Source of the DNA: JAZDOK01 sp043798715 | GTDB taxonomy: Bacteria; Vulcanimicrobiota; JAZDOK01 | NCBI GenBank assembly: GCA_043798715.1 | Contig: JAZDOK010000079.1 | Span: 1 to 59,176 of the forward strand | Direction: 5' to 3' | DNA: 59,176 nt | Shown: one piece after another, positions 33,610 to 42,306 of the stretch | Position numbering within the stretch: position 1 is the stretch's first letter | Layout: each line of letters begins with the position of its first letter | Made by a program: the position numbers and the translations under genes | Notes under the pieces: model-generated | Databases searched by the model: none | What the model was told of the DNA's origin: nothing | Seen by the model: only the letters and a program-made list of their open reading frames with translations

Positions 33610-34380
33610 GTGAAACAGAATTTGAACGAAGAACCGAAACAATCGCCGCAGACTCTGCCAGTCCTGGACGCTGAAGCGCTTCGAGAACTGGATTCTTCCC
33701 GGATTCTTCAGTTCGCCCTGGACGTGCAGAGCCTTCTTTGTGCAGAGCGCGCCAGGTCCCGGGAAATGGAAGAGACACTCCGGAAAATGGAGCTCACCTT
33801 CATCCAGACGATCGCCTCCGTATCTCAGGCGATAGACCTCCGGGAGGCCTATTTGGGCGGCGATCACACCGGTCGCGTCGGGATCTATGCCAGGCTGATC
33901 GCCGAAAAGATGGGGCTTTCCATACTCTCCCAGAAGGAATTCGTCTACAGTCTTCTCCTGCATGACATCGGCAATATCGGTATAGCGGAACAAATCCTGA
34001 GCAAGACGGACCGTCTTTCCGGAGAAGAGTGGGATATCATCAAGCGCCATCCGCAGATCAGCGCCAACCTTATCTCCCAGATTGATTTTCTGAACCCGGC
34101 TCTGGCCAGCGTCAGAAGCCATCATGAACGCTGGGACGGCAACGGCTACCCGGATGGCCTCGCGGGGGAGGAAATTCCGCTGGCAGCCAGAATAATAGCA
34201 GTTGCCGATGCCTTCGACGCCATGACTTCCAACCGCCCTTACCGGAAGTCTCTTGCGGCCGAGGAGGCCAGGGAGGAAATCCGGAGAGGGAAAGGCAGCC
34301 AGTTCGACCCGGAGGTGGTGCGGGCTTTCGACTCCGCCTGGGACAAGCTGGTTGCAGCACTTCAAAAAACGGGCTACTAG
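33610..34380 (+). CDS. HD-GYP domain protein (c-di-GMP phosphodiesterase family) with altered metal motif
   Basis: The 256-residue protein has a helical, coiled-coil-like N-terminus (about residues 1-75) and an HD-GYP domain (about 80-250). The domain shows GDHTGRVGIYARLIAE, the HD pair in LLHDIGNIGI, SHHERWDGNGYPDGLAG and AVADAFDAMTSNRPYR. The normally conserved lysine of HDIGK is asparagine here, so activity may be altered. It has no receiver domain or membrane helices. The start is GTG at 33610 without a strong ribosome-binding site. It may link c-di-GMP to the MshEN domain of PilB; that is inference. Confidence 0.87.
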   Translation: MKQNLNEEPKQSPQTLPVLDAEALRELDSSRILQFALDVQSLLCAERARSREMEETLRKMELTFIQTIASVSQAIDLREAYLGGDHTGRVGIYARLIAEKMGLSILSQKEFVYSLLLHDIGNIGIAEQILSKTDRLSGEEWDIIKRHPQISANLISQIDFLNPALASVRSHHERWDGNGYPDGLAGEEIPLAARIIAVADAFDAMTSNRPYRKSLAAEEAREEIRRGKGSQFDPEVVRAFDSAWDKLVAALQKTGY

Positions 34381-34427
34381 AAAAGACCAAATTTCAGTAT
34401 ATGTTCATGATAAAAGGGGGAAACGCC

Positions 34428-34649
34428 ATGCAGGAAAAAGTCCGGAATGTCATCGAGGAATTACGCCCCATGCTACAGGCCGACGGTGGGGACATCGAAC
34501 TGGTAGGTCTTGAGGGAGGAGTGGTCAAGGTGCGTCTCAAAGGAAGCTGCGCCGGCTGCCCCATGTCACAGATGACCCTTCAGATGGGCGTCGAAAGAGC
34601 ACTGCGCGAGAAAATTCCCGAGATTGTCAGAGTCGAATCAGTTAGGTAA
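34428..34649 (+). CDS. NifU-like (NFU) Fe-S carrier protein
   Basis: This is a single NFU domain of 73 residues. It has VRNVIEELRPMLQADGGDIEL, VKVRLKGSCAGCPMS with the cluster-binding CXXC, and MTLQMGVERALRE. Dimers hold a [4Fe-4S] cluster between the CXXC pairs and pass it to apo-proteins. The abundance of Fe-S enzymes here (radical SAM, BMC-T) fits. I use the ATG at 34428, preceded by AGGGGG; the frame opens earlier, but without a ribosome-binding site. The GH57 gene follows 18 bp downstream. Confidence 0.9.
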   Translation: MQEKVRNVIEELRPMLQADGGDIELVGLEGGVVKVRLKGSCAGCPMSQMTLQMGVERALREKIPEIVRVESVR

Positions 34650-34667
34650 AACGCCCGGGAGGGCCCG

Positions 34668-35861
34668 ATGATCCACCTGGGTTTTCTGCTTCATATCTAC
34701 CAGCCGCCGAACCAGTTCGACGACGTGCTGGCAAAGGTCGTGGAGGAATGCTACCGTCCGCTCCTCAAGATGGTCAATTCCAAATCGAACGCCTCTTTCA
34801 CCTTCAATGTCAACTGGTCGCTGACTGAAAAACTTATCCAGAGCGGCTATCCGGACGTGATAGACTCGCTCCGGCTGGCCCTCAAGAACAACCGCATTGA
34901 GATTACCGGGACTTCCGCCTACCACGCCATCCTGCCGCTCATCCCGCGCACGGAGCAAGTGCGGCAGATTCTTCTCAACTACGAGAAGAGCCGAAACGTC
35001 TTCGGCGAGGCATATCAACCCCGGGGATTTTTTCCGCCGGAGATGGCCTTCGGGCACGAGATTATCGAAACCATCAAGGACCTCGGCTATAAGTGGACCA
35101 TCACGGACGACATCCCCTTCACCTGCCTCCACTCAGAGGTCCCCTATAATTACATCGCCACCGTGGACGGCCTCCCCGTCTTCCTCCGCTCCAACCACTG
35201 GTCCAACAAGATCAGCCTCCTGACGGACGAGAGCGGGAAAAAATTTTCCGGCAAGACCATCGCCGAATGGTTGATCGATGATATGTCCGGCTGGTTTGGC
35301 GGAAAGGATGGCTATATCATCCTGGCCATGGACGGCGAGACGTTCGGCCATCACATCAAGGGCTACATCGAACTGTTTCTAGAGCAGTTCCTGAACGAGA
35401 TTGACCGCCACCCGGACAAAATACGGATGGACCATCTGTCGGATCTGCTGGAACACTTCCCCCGGCAGGAGGCGGAAGTCCCTCCGGGAAGCTGGTCAAC
35501 CAGCCCGGAAGATTTCTGGGAAGGCAACTTTTTCCCCCTCTGGAAAAACAAGTATAACGAAGCGCATAACCTGCTCTGGGCTTTGACCGATCTGGCGCTC
35601 CAGGCCGTCAATAAGCTTCACGAGCGCCTGGACAAAAGCCTCAACAGCTGTACCTTCTGGTGGACGGCAGTAAAACCCGAGGAAGCGTCTCCCATTACTT
35701 TTTCCGGGATCGAGATGCTCATGGACGTAATACGCCAGTCCGATCCACAGTCTCTCCCGATGGCTTTGGAGATCCGCTCAAGCCTGGAACGCCTCATGGC
35801 CTATCGGGCCAGTATGCAGATTGCTCCCGAAGAACAAGTGGCCATGGACCTTCAGTGGTGA
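34668..35861 (+). CDS. Glycoside hydrolase family 57 protein
   Basis: The 397-residue protein starts with the GH57 N-terminal signature (HLGFLLHIYQPPNQ). The catalytic-region segment is GFFPPEMAFG, with the presumed nucleophile Glu, and LAMDGETFGHH is also present. GH57 enzymes act on alpha-glucans (amylases, 4-alpha-glucanotransferases, branching enzymes). This one is shorter than the classical amylases, so I cannot assign the activity; an intracellular glycogen role is likely because there is no signal peptide. It is probably co-transcribed with the NFU gene. Confidence 0.88.
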   Translation: MIHLGFLLHIYQPPNQFDDVLAKVVEECYRPLLKMVNSKSNASFTFNVNWSLTEKLIQSGYPDVIDSLRLALKNNRIEITGTSAYHAILPLIPRTEQVRQILLNYEKSRNVFGEAYQPRGFFPPEMAFGHEIIETIKDLGYKWTITDDIPFTCLHSEVPYNYIATVDGLPVFLRSNHWSNKISLLTDESGKKFSGKTIAEWLIDDMSGWFGGKDGYIILAMDGETFGHHIKGYIELFLEQFLNEIDRHPDKIRMDHLSDLLEHFPRQEAEVPPGSWSTSPEDFWEGNFFPLWKNKYNEAHNLLWALTDLALQAVNKLHERLDKSLNSCTFWWTAVKPEEASPITFSGIEMLMDVIRQSDPQSLPMALEIRSSLERLMAYRASMQIAPEEQVAMDLQW

Positions 35862-35876
35862 AACCCGAACGGCTCC

Positions 35877-36107
35877 CTACAGCCGCTGTGGAAGTATTCT
35901 CTTTAATTTTTCGTTGACGTTGAAACGCTCCTGTTCGCCCTCAAGCCAGAAGTGCGGATGGAGTCTGCACTGTTCCAGGCCGGAGCATTTGTGGCATTCC
36001 TTGGTGCGCATCATCTGTTCCCTCAGGATATTGTTACGGCACTGAGGATTAAAGAATTTGCAATTGTCGTAATACTGTCTCAGGTAAGCTTCGCTGAATT
36101 CGGGCAT
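35877..36107 (-). CDS. Small cysteine-rich protein, unknown
   Basis: The 76-residue protein has five cysteines spread over its N-terminal two thirds, including CHKCSGLEQC, plus nearby histidines (RLHPHFW). That is enough for a zinc or Fe-S site. AAGGGAG lies about 8 nt before the ATG. It converges on the GH57 gene with a 15-bp gap and lies 98 bp downstream of the esterase gene on the same strand. I recognise no family. Confidence 0.6.
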   Translation of the reverse strand: MPEFSEAYLRQYYDNCKFFNPQCRNNILREQMMRTKECHKCSGLEQCRLHPHFWLEGEQERFNVNEKLKRILPQRL

Positions 36108-36205
36108 CTGGCACGCTCCCTTTTCTTATAAAACTCGCTGGATTAATATCACATCAAGCTCCCCTGAGGAAGCCCTGTTTCCTGGGGTATTATATAGGAA
36201 TTACG

Positions 36206-36955
36206 TCATTCGCGCAATAGCGGAAAAAGATTTCCCATAAAATAGGCAATCTGCTTTCTCCACCAGTACCAGTCATGGCTGACATCCCACCCCCAGAAAT
36301 CCACCCAGGCAGGGATGTTCTTCCCCTCCAGGAGTTCCTTCATGGCTAAGGTATCCCGGAGCATCTCCTCTTCCCAGGCCCCCCGGCCGCTGCATAAAAT
36401 AATCCGGCCGCCCCGGATACGATCCAGGTACCACGGATCCTCCAGATTCGGAAGATAGGCCAGCGGGGAATTGAAATAGACATTGTCGTCCATGTAGTCA
36501 CCAATACAGAAATCCAGCCTGTAGATGCCGCTCAGAGCGATCAACGAATCGAATACATCGGGATGCTTGAAAAAGAAATTCGCCGAATGGTACCCCCCCA
36601 TGCTGCAGCCGGTGGCGATAAAATTCCCGGCATAGTCGAGCTGCTTGCGGGCCTCCGGTATAAGCTCTTCCATTATATAGCAATCGTAGTCGTTGTGGCG
36701 GAGAGCGCGGTCAGCCGGGTGAGCCTTATAATCGAGCCATGACTGACGGTCTATGCTGTCCACCGTAATCAGAGAAATTTTTTCGTCCTCGATGAAGGGG
36801 CGGCAGGCCTCCACCATCCCGAAATTCTCGTAATCATAGAAGCGCCCGTTTGCCGAAGGGTAAACAACAACCGGCTTGCCTCCCCGCCCGTAAAGTTTAA
36901 ACTCCATATCCTGCTTCAGGCTGCGGCTCCACTTTTTGTTGTAATCAACATGCAT
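36206..36955 (-). CDS. Esterase family (PF00756-like) alpha/beta hydrolase
   Basis: The 249-residue hydrolase has the nucleophile elbow GCSMGGYHS and a candidate catalytic His in WDVSHDWYWWRKQ, the usual end of bacterial 'putative esterase' proteins. GKPVVVYPSANGRFYDYEN at the N-terminus forms the oxyanion region. Relatives include S-formylglutathione hydrolase-like and mycolyl-transferase-like enzymes; the substrate is not known. I use the ATG at 36955 with GAGGAG upstream. The longer frame to 37045 has no supporting site. It is divergent from ade. Confidence 0.85.
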   Translation of the reverse strand: MHVDYNKKWSRSLKQDMEFKLYGRGGKPVVVYPSANGRFYDYENFGMVEACRPFIEDEKISLITVDSIDRQSWLDYKAHPADRALRHNDYDCYIMEELIPEARKQLDYAGNFIATGCSMGGYHSANFFFKHPDVFDSLIALSGIYRLDFCIGDYMDDNVYFNSPLAYLPNLEDPWYLDRIRGGRIILCSGRGAWEEEMLRDTLAMKELLEGKNIPAWVDFWGWDVSHDWYWWRKQIAYFMGNLFPLLRE

Positions 36956-37211
36956 AGGCGTGCTCCTCGACTCCCGGGAGCAGGCCAAATAGAAACGGCC
37001 TCTCTCCCCGGTTTTAATAGTAGTAGAAAAACTTCCCCCTGTCAATAGAACGCATTATAAGCGAACCGACACCGGCGGCGAACAAAATACCAATATTACC
37101 GGGATTTTGAAGAGCCTGAAAAAAGAGAAGCGTTGACTTTCGGAAAGGGGGATCGGGGCCGGTCAGCGGCGAATAATAGAACGTCATTTTGAAGTAAGGG
37201 GGGAATGAAGA

Positions 37212-38864
37212 ATGTCAGCACAAGGAATCAAGGCTGCGAAGGTTTCCGGGAACATCGTAGACGTGGTCGCCGGGGAAATATATCCGGGCATACTGTTTAT
37301 CAGCGACGGGAAGATTGAAGATATACAAAGGGGCGGTGAGAAATATGACACCTACATCATCCCGGGTCTCGTGGATTCCCATGTCCACATAGAAAGCTCG
37401 ATGCTGGTGCCCTCCGAATTTGCTCGCCTGGCGGTGCGTCACGGGACAGTGGCGACGGTCTCCGATCCTCACGAGATCGCCAACGTGCTGGGCCTGGTGG
37501 GGGTCCGCTACATGGTGGAAAACGGAAGGAGCGTCCCCTTCAAGTTTTTCTTCGGCGCTCCCTCATGCGTTCCGGCTACTTCCTTTGAGACGGCTGGAGC
37601 CTCCTTTGAAGCCCCGGAAATCGAGACGCTTCTGAAAGATGACGGCCTACTCTACCTGAGCGAGATGATGAATTTTCCCGGGGTCATCTTCCGCGACCCG
37701 GCCGTCATGGCGCGGATAGAAACAGCCAGGAAGCTGGGAAAACCGGTTGACGGCCACGCCCCAGGCGTCTCGGGAGAGGATCTCAAGAAGTATGTTTCAG
37801 CCGGAATCTCCACCGACCACGAGTGCACGACGATCGGGGAGGCCCGCGAAAAGATCGGCCTGGGAATGAAGATCCTCATTCGCGAAGGTTCGGCCGCCAA
37901 GAGTCTGGAAACCCTGCTGCCTCTTCTAAAAGAGTCCCCTGAGATGTGCATGTTCTGCAGCGACGACCGCCATCCGGACGACCTCGTCGAGGGACACGTC
38001 AATGAACTGGTCAAACAGGCCTTAAAGCTCGGCTACGACAGGATGACAGTCCTCCGCTGCGCCTCGCTTAACCCCATCCGCCATTACGGCCTTCCCGTCG
38101 GTCTCCTCCAGAAGGGTGACCCGGCGGACTTTGCCGTCATTGATAACTTTGATAATTTCAGAGTTTTAGAGACCTGGATTGACGGAGACAAGGTGGCCGA
38201 AAAAGGACGGAGCCTCATTCCCCACCAGAAAGTCAAAATCGTCAACAACTTCAAGGCTCATGAAAAGAAAATACAGGACTTCGCGGTCAAGGCCGGCGGA
38301 AAAACACTGAACGTCATCGAGGCCATGGACGGCCAGCTTCTTACCAGGAAAGTTGAAGAGCCGCCGAAGGTCGTGGACGGTCTGGCCGTGCCTGATCCAG
38401 CGCGGGATCTCCTTAAGCTCACCGTGGTGAACCGCTACGAAGAGGCACCGCCCGCCCTGGCCTTCATCCGCGGCTTCGGATTAAAGCGAGGCGCCATGGC
38501 CGCCAGCGTCGGCCATGACTCCCATAATATTCTGGCCGTGGGGGCCGACGATGAGGAACTGACGCGGGCCGTGAACATGGTCATCGGAAACAAAGGGGGC
38601 CTGGCCGTCGTGGACGGCGCCAGGGAGGAATTCCTGCCCCTCCCCATCGCAGGCCTGATGACGGACGAGGACGGATTCTCAGTCGCCGAAAAGTATTTCC
38701 GGATGACGAAGCTGGCCAGGGAGATGGGCTCCACCCTCAGTGCCCCCTTCATGACGCTCTCCTTCATGGCCCTCCTTGTTATTCCGGAGGCCAAACTTTC
38801 CGACAAGGGACTGTTCGACGGGACCAGGTTCGCGTTCATGGATCTGTCAGCCTGCAATGCCTGA
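37212..38864 (+). CDS. ade: Adenine deaminase
   Basis: The 550-residue amidohydrolase has the Ade pattern: PGLVDSHVHIESSML (metal-binding HXH), TVATVSDPHEIANVLG, VDGHAPGVSG, STDHECT and CSDDRHPDDLV. The conserved C-terminal domain has SVGHDSHNILAVG. It converts adenine to hypoxanthine and ammonia for purine salvage. AAGGGGGG precedes the ATG. The 256 bp between it and the divergent esterase hold no further gene; I see no purine-riboswitch fold there. The next gene follows after 34 bp. Confidence 0.95.
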   Translation: MSAQGIKAAKVSGNIVDVVAGEIYPGILFISDGKIEDIQRGGEKYDTYIIPGLVDSHVHIESSMLVPSEFARLAVRHGTVATVSDPHEIANVLGLVGVRYMVENGRSVPFKFFFGAPSCVPATSFETAGASFEAPEIETLLKDDGLLYLSEMMNFPGVIFRDPAVMARIETARKLGKPVDGHAPGVSGEDLKKYVSAGISTDHECTTIGEAREKIGLGMKILIREGSAAKSLETLLPLLKESPEMCMFCSDDRHPDDLVEGHVNELVKQALKLGYDRMTVLRCASLNPIRHYGLPVGLLQKGDPADFAVIDNFDNFRVLETWIDGDKVAEKGRSLIPHQKVKIVNNFKAHEKKIQDFAVKAGGKTLNVIEAMDGQLLTRKVEEPPKVVDGLAVPDPARDLLKLTVVNRYEEAPPALAFIRGFGLKRGAMAASVGHDSHNILAVGADDEELTRAVNMVIGNKGGLAVVDGAREEFLPLPIAGLMTDEDGFSVAEKYFRMTKLAREMGSTLSAPFMTLSFMALLVIPEAKLSDKGLFDGTRFAFMDLSACNA

Positions 38865-38898
38865 TAGCAGGACCCCAATAAGTTAAGGAGGAAAAAAA

Positions 38899-39549
38899 AT
38901 GAGAGTTCACGGAAATCTCTTGAAGGTGGTCGTTCTGATTCTCTGCCTGCTTTCGCTTCCAAGTGCCTTTGCCGCCGACCCGCCCCAGGCGTCACCGCCG
39001 GCCGGCGCAAAAAAAATCGTCTTTCTTCAGCTTCCCATCACCCTTCAGGGAACCTTTAAACCCATGGAAAGGGGTGAAGTTCTGGCATACCTGGAAAAAG
39101 ACGTCGAAACCCTGGCCCCGTCCGTGGACCTGATCGTTCCCGCTCCGGATGATCCCCGCCTCAATGACCTTACGCCGGGGAGCAATCCTTCCCCTGCCAT
39201 GGCTCTAAAGCTCGCCCAGGCATTCCAGGCGGATTTCGTCTGCTGGGGCACGATTTCATTCGCCCTCAGGCAGACCGTCGTCCATGCCGGGGCCGACAGC
39301 CCCGTCTATCAGTACCTCATTTCGGTGGAGGGAATTGCGGATGTCCAGGTCTTCGATCCGACCGTCAACACCGTCGTAGTTGACCAGACCCTGTTCCAGA
39401 GCAACAATGGGGTGACGCGGGCCCTGGAGAATTCCAATCCCTACCTCGTTCTGGAGAAAAAATTGGCCACCGATTGCGTGCAGGACATCTCGTTTGAATT
39501 GATCCGCGCACTCAAGGACCGCCTGATGCGCCTGGAGCAAAGCCACTGA
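38899..39549 (+). CDS. Exported protein of unknown function
   Basis: The 216-residue protein has a signal peptide (VVVLILCLLSLPSAFA, predicted cleavage before ADPP). The mature part is soluble, with IVFLQLPITLQ, ALKLAQAFQADFVCWG and ISVEGIADVQVFD. The alternating pattern resembles periplasmic CsgG/TolB-N-like alpha-beta domains that detect or assemble envelope complexes, but this is a weak impression. AAGGAGG before the ATG is strong. It lies between ade and the HIT gene on the same strand. Confidence 0.75.
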   Translation: MRVHGNLLKVVVLILCLLSLPSAFAADPPQASPPAGAKKIVFLQLPITLQGTFKPMERGEVLAYLEKDVETLAPSVDLIVPAPDDPRLNDLTPGSNPSPAMALKLAQAFQADFVCWGTISFALRQTVVHAGADSPVYQYLISVEGIADVQVFDPTVNTVVVDQTLFQSNNGVTRALENSNPYLVLEKKLATDCVQDISFELIRALKDRLMRLEQSH

Positions 39550-39599
39550 CAAAGCTCCCGAAGAAGGAAAACGGTAGCGGGCCGTGTAATGTTTTTACC

Positions 39600-40085
39600 A
39601 TGGAACGCATATGGGCCCCATGGCGCAAGACTTACATTATCGGCTCCCGGGAGAGCGGTTGCATTTTCTGTCTTAAGCCGGCCAGGCACGAGGACCGGGA
39701 GACCCTCATCCTGGAGCGGGGAGAGACCTGCTTTACCATCATGAACATCTTCCCCTACAACAACGGCCATCTCATGGTTGCCCCCTTCCGCCACACGGGA
39801 AACCTGGAGGACCTCGACGATCGGGAACTCTTTGAGCTTTTCGCCTCCGTGCGAAAGTGGATCGGTATTATAAGGAAGGCCTATCACCCTGAAGGCTTCA
39901 ACATCGGGATGAATCTGGGAACTGTCGCCGGGGCCGGATTCGCAGAACACCTGCACGTTCACCTCGTCCCCCGCTGGAACGGAGACACCAATTTCATGCC
40001 GGTCATAGGAGAGACCAAGGTAATCAGCGAAAGCCTGGAGGCATCATACGAGGCTCTCCTGGCCGCCCTGAGAGGTGATTTGTGA
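39600..40085 (+). CDS. HIT family nucleotide hydrolase/phosphorylase
   Basis: The 161-residue protein has the histidine triad HLHVHLVPRW and the N-terminal zinc-type CIFC module. It opens MERIWAPWR, as in the actinobacterial and archaeal AP4A-phosphorylase-like branch. PYNNGHLMVAPFRH completes the fold. It probably splits dinucleoside polyphosphates or adenylylated compounds in the cytoplasm. Its stop codon overlaps the start of the next gene by 4 nt (GTGA). Confidence 0.92.
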   Translation: MERIWAPWRKTYIIGSRESGCIFCLKPARHEDRETLILERGETCFTIMNIFPYNNGHLMVAPFRHTGNLEDLDDRELFELFASVRKWIGIIRKAYHPEGFNIGMNLGTVAGAGFAEHLHVHLVPRWNGDTNFMPVIGETKVISESLEASYEALLAALRGDL

Positions 40086-41218
40086 TAACACCCGAAAGGC
40101 ATAACTGGCTCCGCATCGCCGGATGGATCCTCATTGGAGCAGTGGCCCTCTGGCTGGCCATGAAGGTTCGCAATACCCTCACGATCTTCGTGCTCTCCCT
40201 CCTCATTGCCTACCTCCTTAACCCACTGGTTCACTACCTCTCAAAAAAAAAGCTCCCCTTCTCTAAAAGGACTTTCTCCCGGGGATTTTCCATCTTCATC
40301 GTCTTCTCAGTCCTTATCATCATCCTGACCCTCATCGGCGTCATCGTCGTGCCCCTCCTTATTGCCCAGGTTAACAACCTCATCCAGGTCTTGCCAAGCC
40401 AGATCTCCGCCGCCCAGGATACTTTTACCCAGTGGCACAGCCGCTACTACAAGGCGCTCCCCCAGAACGTCAAGGACAGCATCCAGCAGGCGATCACCCA
40501 GGGAGTCAGCCGGGTAGGAGAGTTCATGGCCAGGGTCTTCAGCCAGTTCGGAAACTTCATGATGGGAATTATCTCCGGCATGTTTCTTCTATTCACCGCC
40601 CTCGTCATCTCAATTTTTCTACTGTTCAATATCGAAGATACGGCCAGGCGCGTCCACACTTACTTTCCACCAAAAATCCGCCGGGAGATTGACGCCCTCC
40701 TCCTGCAGATGAACCAGATCTTCGGCGGATTTCTAAAGGGAAGCATTATTCTGTGCCTTGTCAACGGAATTTTGACCTTCATAGCCCTCGCCCTCACCGG
40801 ATTTTTCGGGAAGCCCTACTCCTACACGCTCATCATCAGCCTTCTGGCGGGAGCCACCTATGCCATACCTATCCTGGGGGTCCTCTTTTCCTGCATCATC
40901 GGGGGAATCCTGGCCTATCTTCAGGCTGGAACCCTGACCTTCGCCCTTATCATCGTCGCCGTTGTCGCCCTCTGCAACAATATAGTGGATCGCTTCGTGA
41001 CGCCGAAGGTCATGAGCGACGCCATGGGCGTCTCGCCGCTCTTCATCATCTTTTCCGCCTTTGCCGGGGGCGAACTTCTCGGCATCTGGGGTATGATCCT
41101 GGGAGTCCCCCTGGCCGCCATGGCCAAATCGCTTTTCCTCTACCTGCACAACCGCTTCCTGACCTTCTCCCCACAGAATGAAGCCGCCACCGCATCGGAA
41201 AAGACCGATGAGGCCTAG
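40082..41218 (+). CDS. AI-2E family transporter
   Basis: The 378-residue protein has about eight membrane helices in the arrangement of the AI-2E (PF01594) family, with FVLSLLIAYLLNPLVHYLSKK at the N-terminus and the conserved C-terminal part AGGELLGIWGMILGVPLAAM. Members export AI-2, exchange Na+/H+, or act in unknown transport, so the substrate is open. It starts with GTG overlapping the HIT stop codon. Confidence 0.9.
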   Translation: MITPERHNWLRIAGWILIGAVALWLAMKVRNTLTIFVLSLLIAYLLNPLVHYLSKKKLPFSKRTFSRGFSIFIVFSVLIIILTLIGVIVVPLLIAQVNNLIQVLPSQISAAQDTFTQWHSRYYKALPQNVKDSIQQAITQGVSRVGEFMARVFSQFGNFMMGIISGMFLLFTALVISIFLLFNIEDTARRVHTYFPPKIRREIDALLLQMNQIFGGFLKGSIILCLVNGILTFIALALTGFFGKPYSYTLIISLLAGATYAIPILGVLFSCIIGGILAYLQAGTLTFALIIVAVVALCNNIVDRFVTPKVMSDAMGVSPLFIIFSAFAGGELLGIWGMILGVPLAAMAKSLFLYLHNRFLTFSPQNEAATASEKTDEA

Positions 41219-42221
41219 CCTGGAACTCCTGCAGAAGTCCCTCCGCCTCCAGGAGCAGGATCTACTTGCGGAGGCGGAAGAGCCACTCGCAGAGGCCCTG
41301 CGGAAGGATCCCGCCAATCCCGTGCTTTTGCTCTTCATGGGCATTCTCAAGTGGGATCAGGGAGACTGCCCGGCCGCCCGGCCTCTCTTTGAAAAATCCC
41401 TCTCCCTGGAAGAGGGCAACACCACCGCCCGCTGCTTTTACAACCTGGCTCTCTACGCGCAGGAAAAAAACGAAGCAGTGTTCTCCTTTCTCAAGAAGGA
41501 ACAACAGAATGCGACGGCCGCCTTCCAGGGGAGGCTCCTTCTCTTCTGCGAGTCCAGGCTCTTAAACAATTGCGCATCCTTTGAGGATTATCTGGAGCGC
41601 TTTCTCCCCCCGTCCTCGTTTTTTGACGCACCCCCTCCCCCGTCACCCCTTCGCCGACGACTGATCCTGGCCAGATATGCCTTCCTCGGCCGAATCTCCC
41701 TGATCCGGCATCCCCTGAGCGCCGGGAACAGATCGGCGCTCCGCCATTATCAGGCCGCCCTCCGGGAGAGGGCTCTAGCCGACATTCCGGGCGCCGTCGC
41801 AGAACTGAACAAAGCTCTGGAATCAGGAAAATCAAAAGAGGCCTCCCAGGAACTTCTCTCCGAGATGCTCCTGGAAGGCGGGGAAGTCTTTCGGGCCCAT
41901 GAGGCCTTCAGCCGCTCTCAGAGTTTCGCCGAAGTTCAGAGCCAGATCGAGGGACATAAGCCCCCCTCCAACTCCTACGCACTCCTGCTCGCGGCGCTTC
42001 TTGATTTTTACACGGCTCGCTACGCCGAAGCGGAAACCATTCTACGCCTGGCCGTCCAGGTGGATCCCACCAACTACATCCCCTGCTTCTTCCAGGGGCT
42101 TTTGTCGCTTCGTGCGGGAGGCGATGCCATGATCAAGGCCTGCCGCTTCTTTCAGCAAACGGCTGAAAGCCCCAACGAGAACCTCGTCAAGAGGCGCCTG
42201 GAGAAACTGGAGCAGAATTAG
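41208..42221 (+). CDS. TPR-repeat protein
   Basis: The 337-residue cytoplasmic protein is built of TPR-like helical repeats, for example LLAEAEEPLAEALRKDPANP near the start and DFYTARYAEAETILRLAVQV near the end. It has no signal peptide. I use the ATG at 41208, which overlaps the transporter stop codon by 11 nt; the earlier in-frame ATG would lengthen the overlap to 41 nt. It may act as a scaffold for the neighbouring envelope proteins. The exact partner is not visible. Confidence 0.78.
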   Translation: MRPSLELLQKSLRLQEQDLLAEAEEPLAEALRKDPANPVLLLFMGILKWDQGDCPAARPLFEKSLSLEEGNTTARCFYNLALYAQEKNEAVFSFLKKEQQNATAAFQGRLLLFCESRLLNNCASFEDYLERFLPPSSFFDAPPPPSPLRRRLILARYAFLGRISLIRHPLSAGNRSALRHYQAALRERALADIPGAVAELNKALESGKSKEASQELLSEMLLEGGEVFRAHEAFSRSQSFAEVQSQIEGHKPPSNSYALLLAALLDFYTARYAEAETILRLAVQVDPTNYIPCFFQGLLSLRAGGDAMIKACRFFQQTAESPNENLVKRRLEKLEQN

Positions 42222-42306
42222 AATCCAGGAGCCAGGAACCAGAAGAGGGAGAGGGGAGTGAGTTTCTTCGAAGGGAAGAGGAACTTCACCGCAGAATATT
42301 ATTCCC

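Noticed and set aside
37046..37211. Purine riboswitch before adenine deaminase
   Set aside because: No purine-riboswitch core or obvious three-way junction could be read from the sequence.
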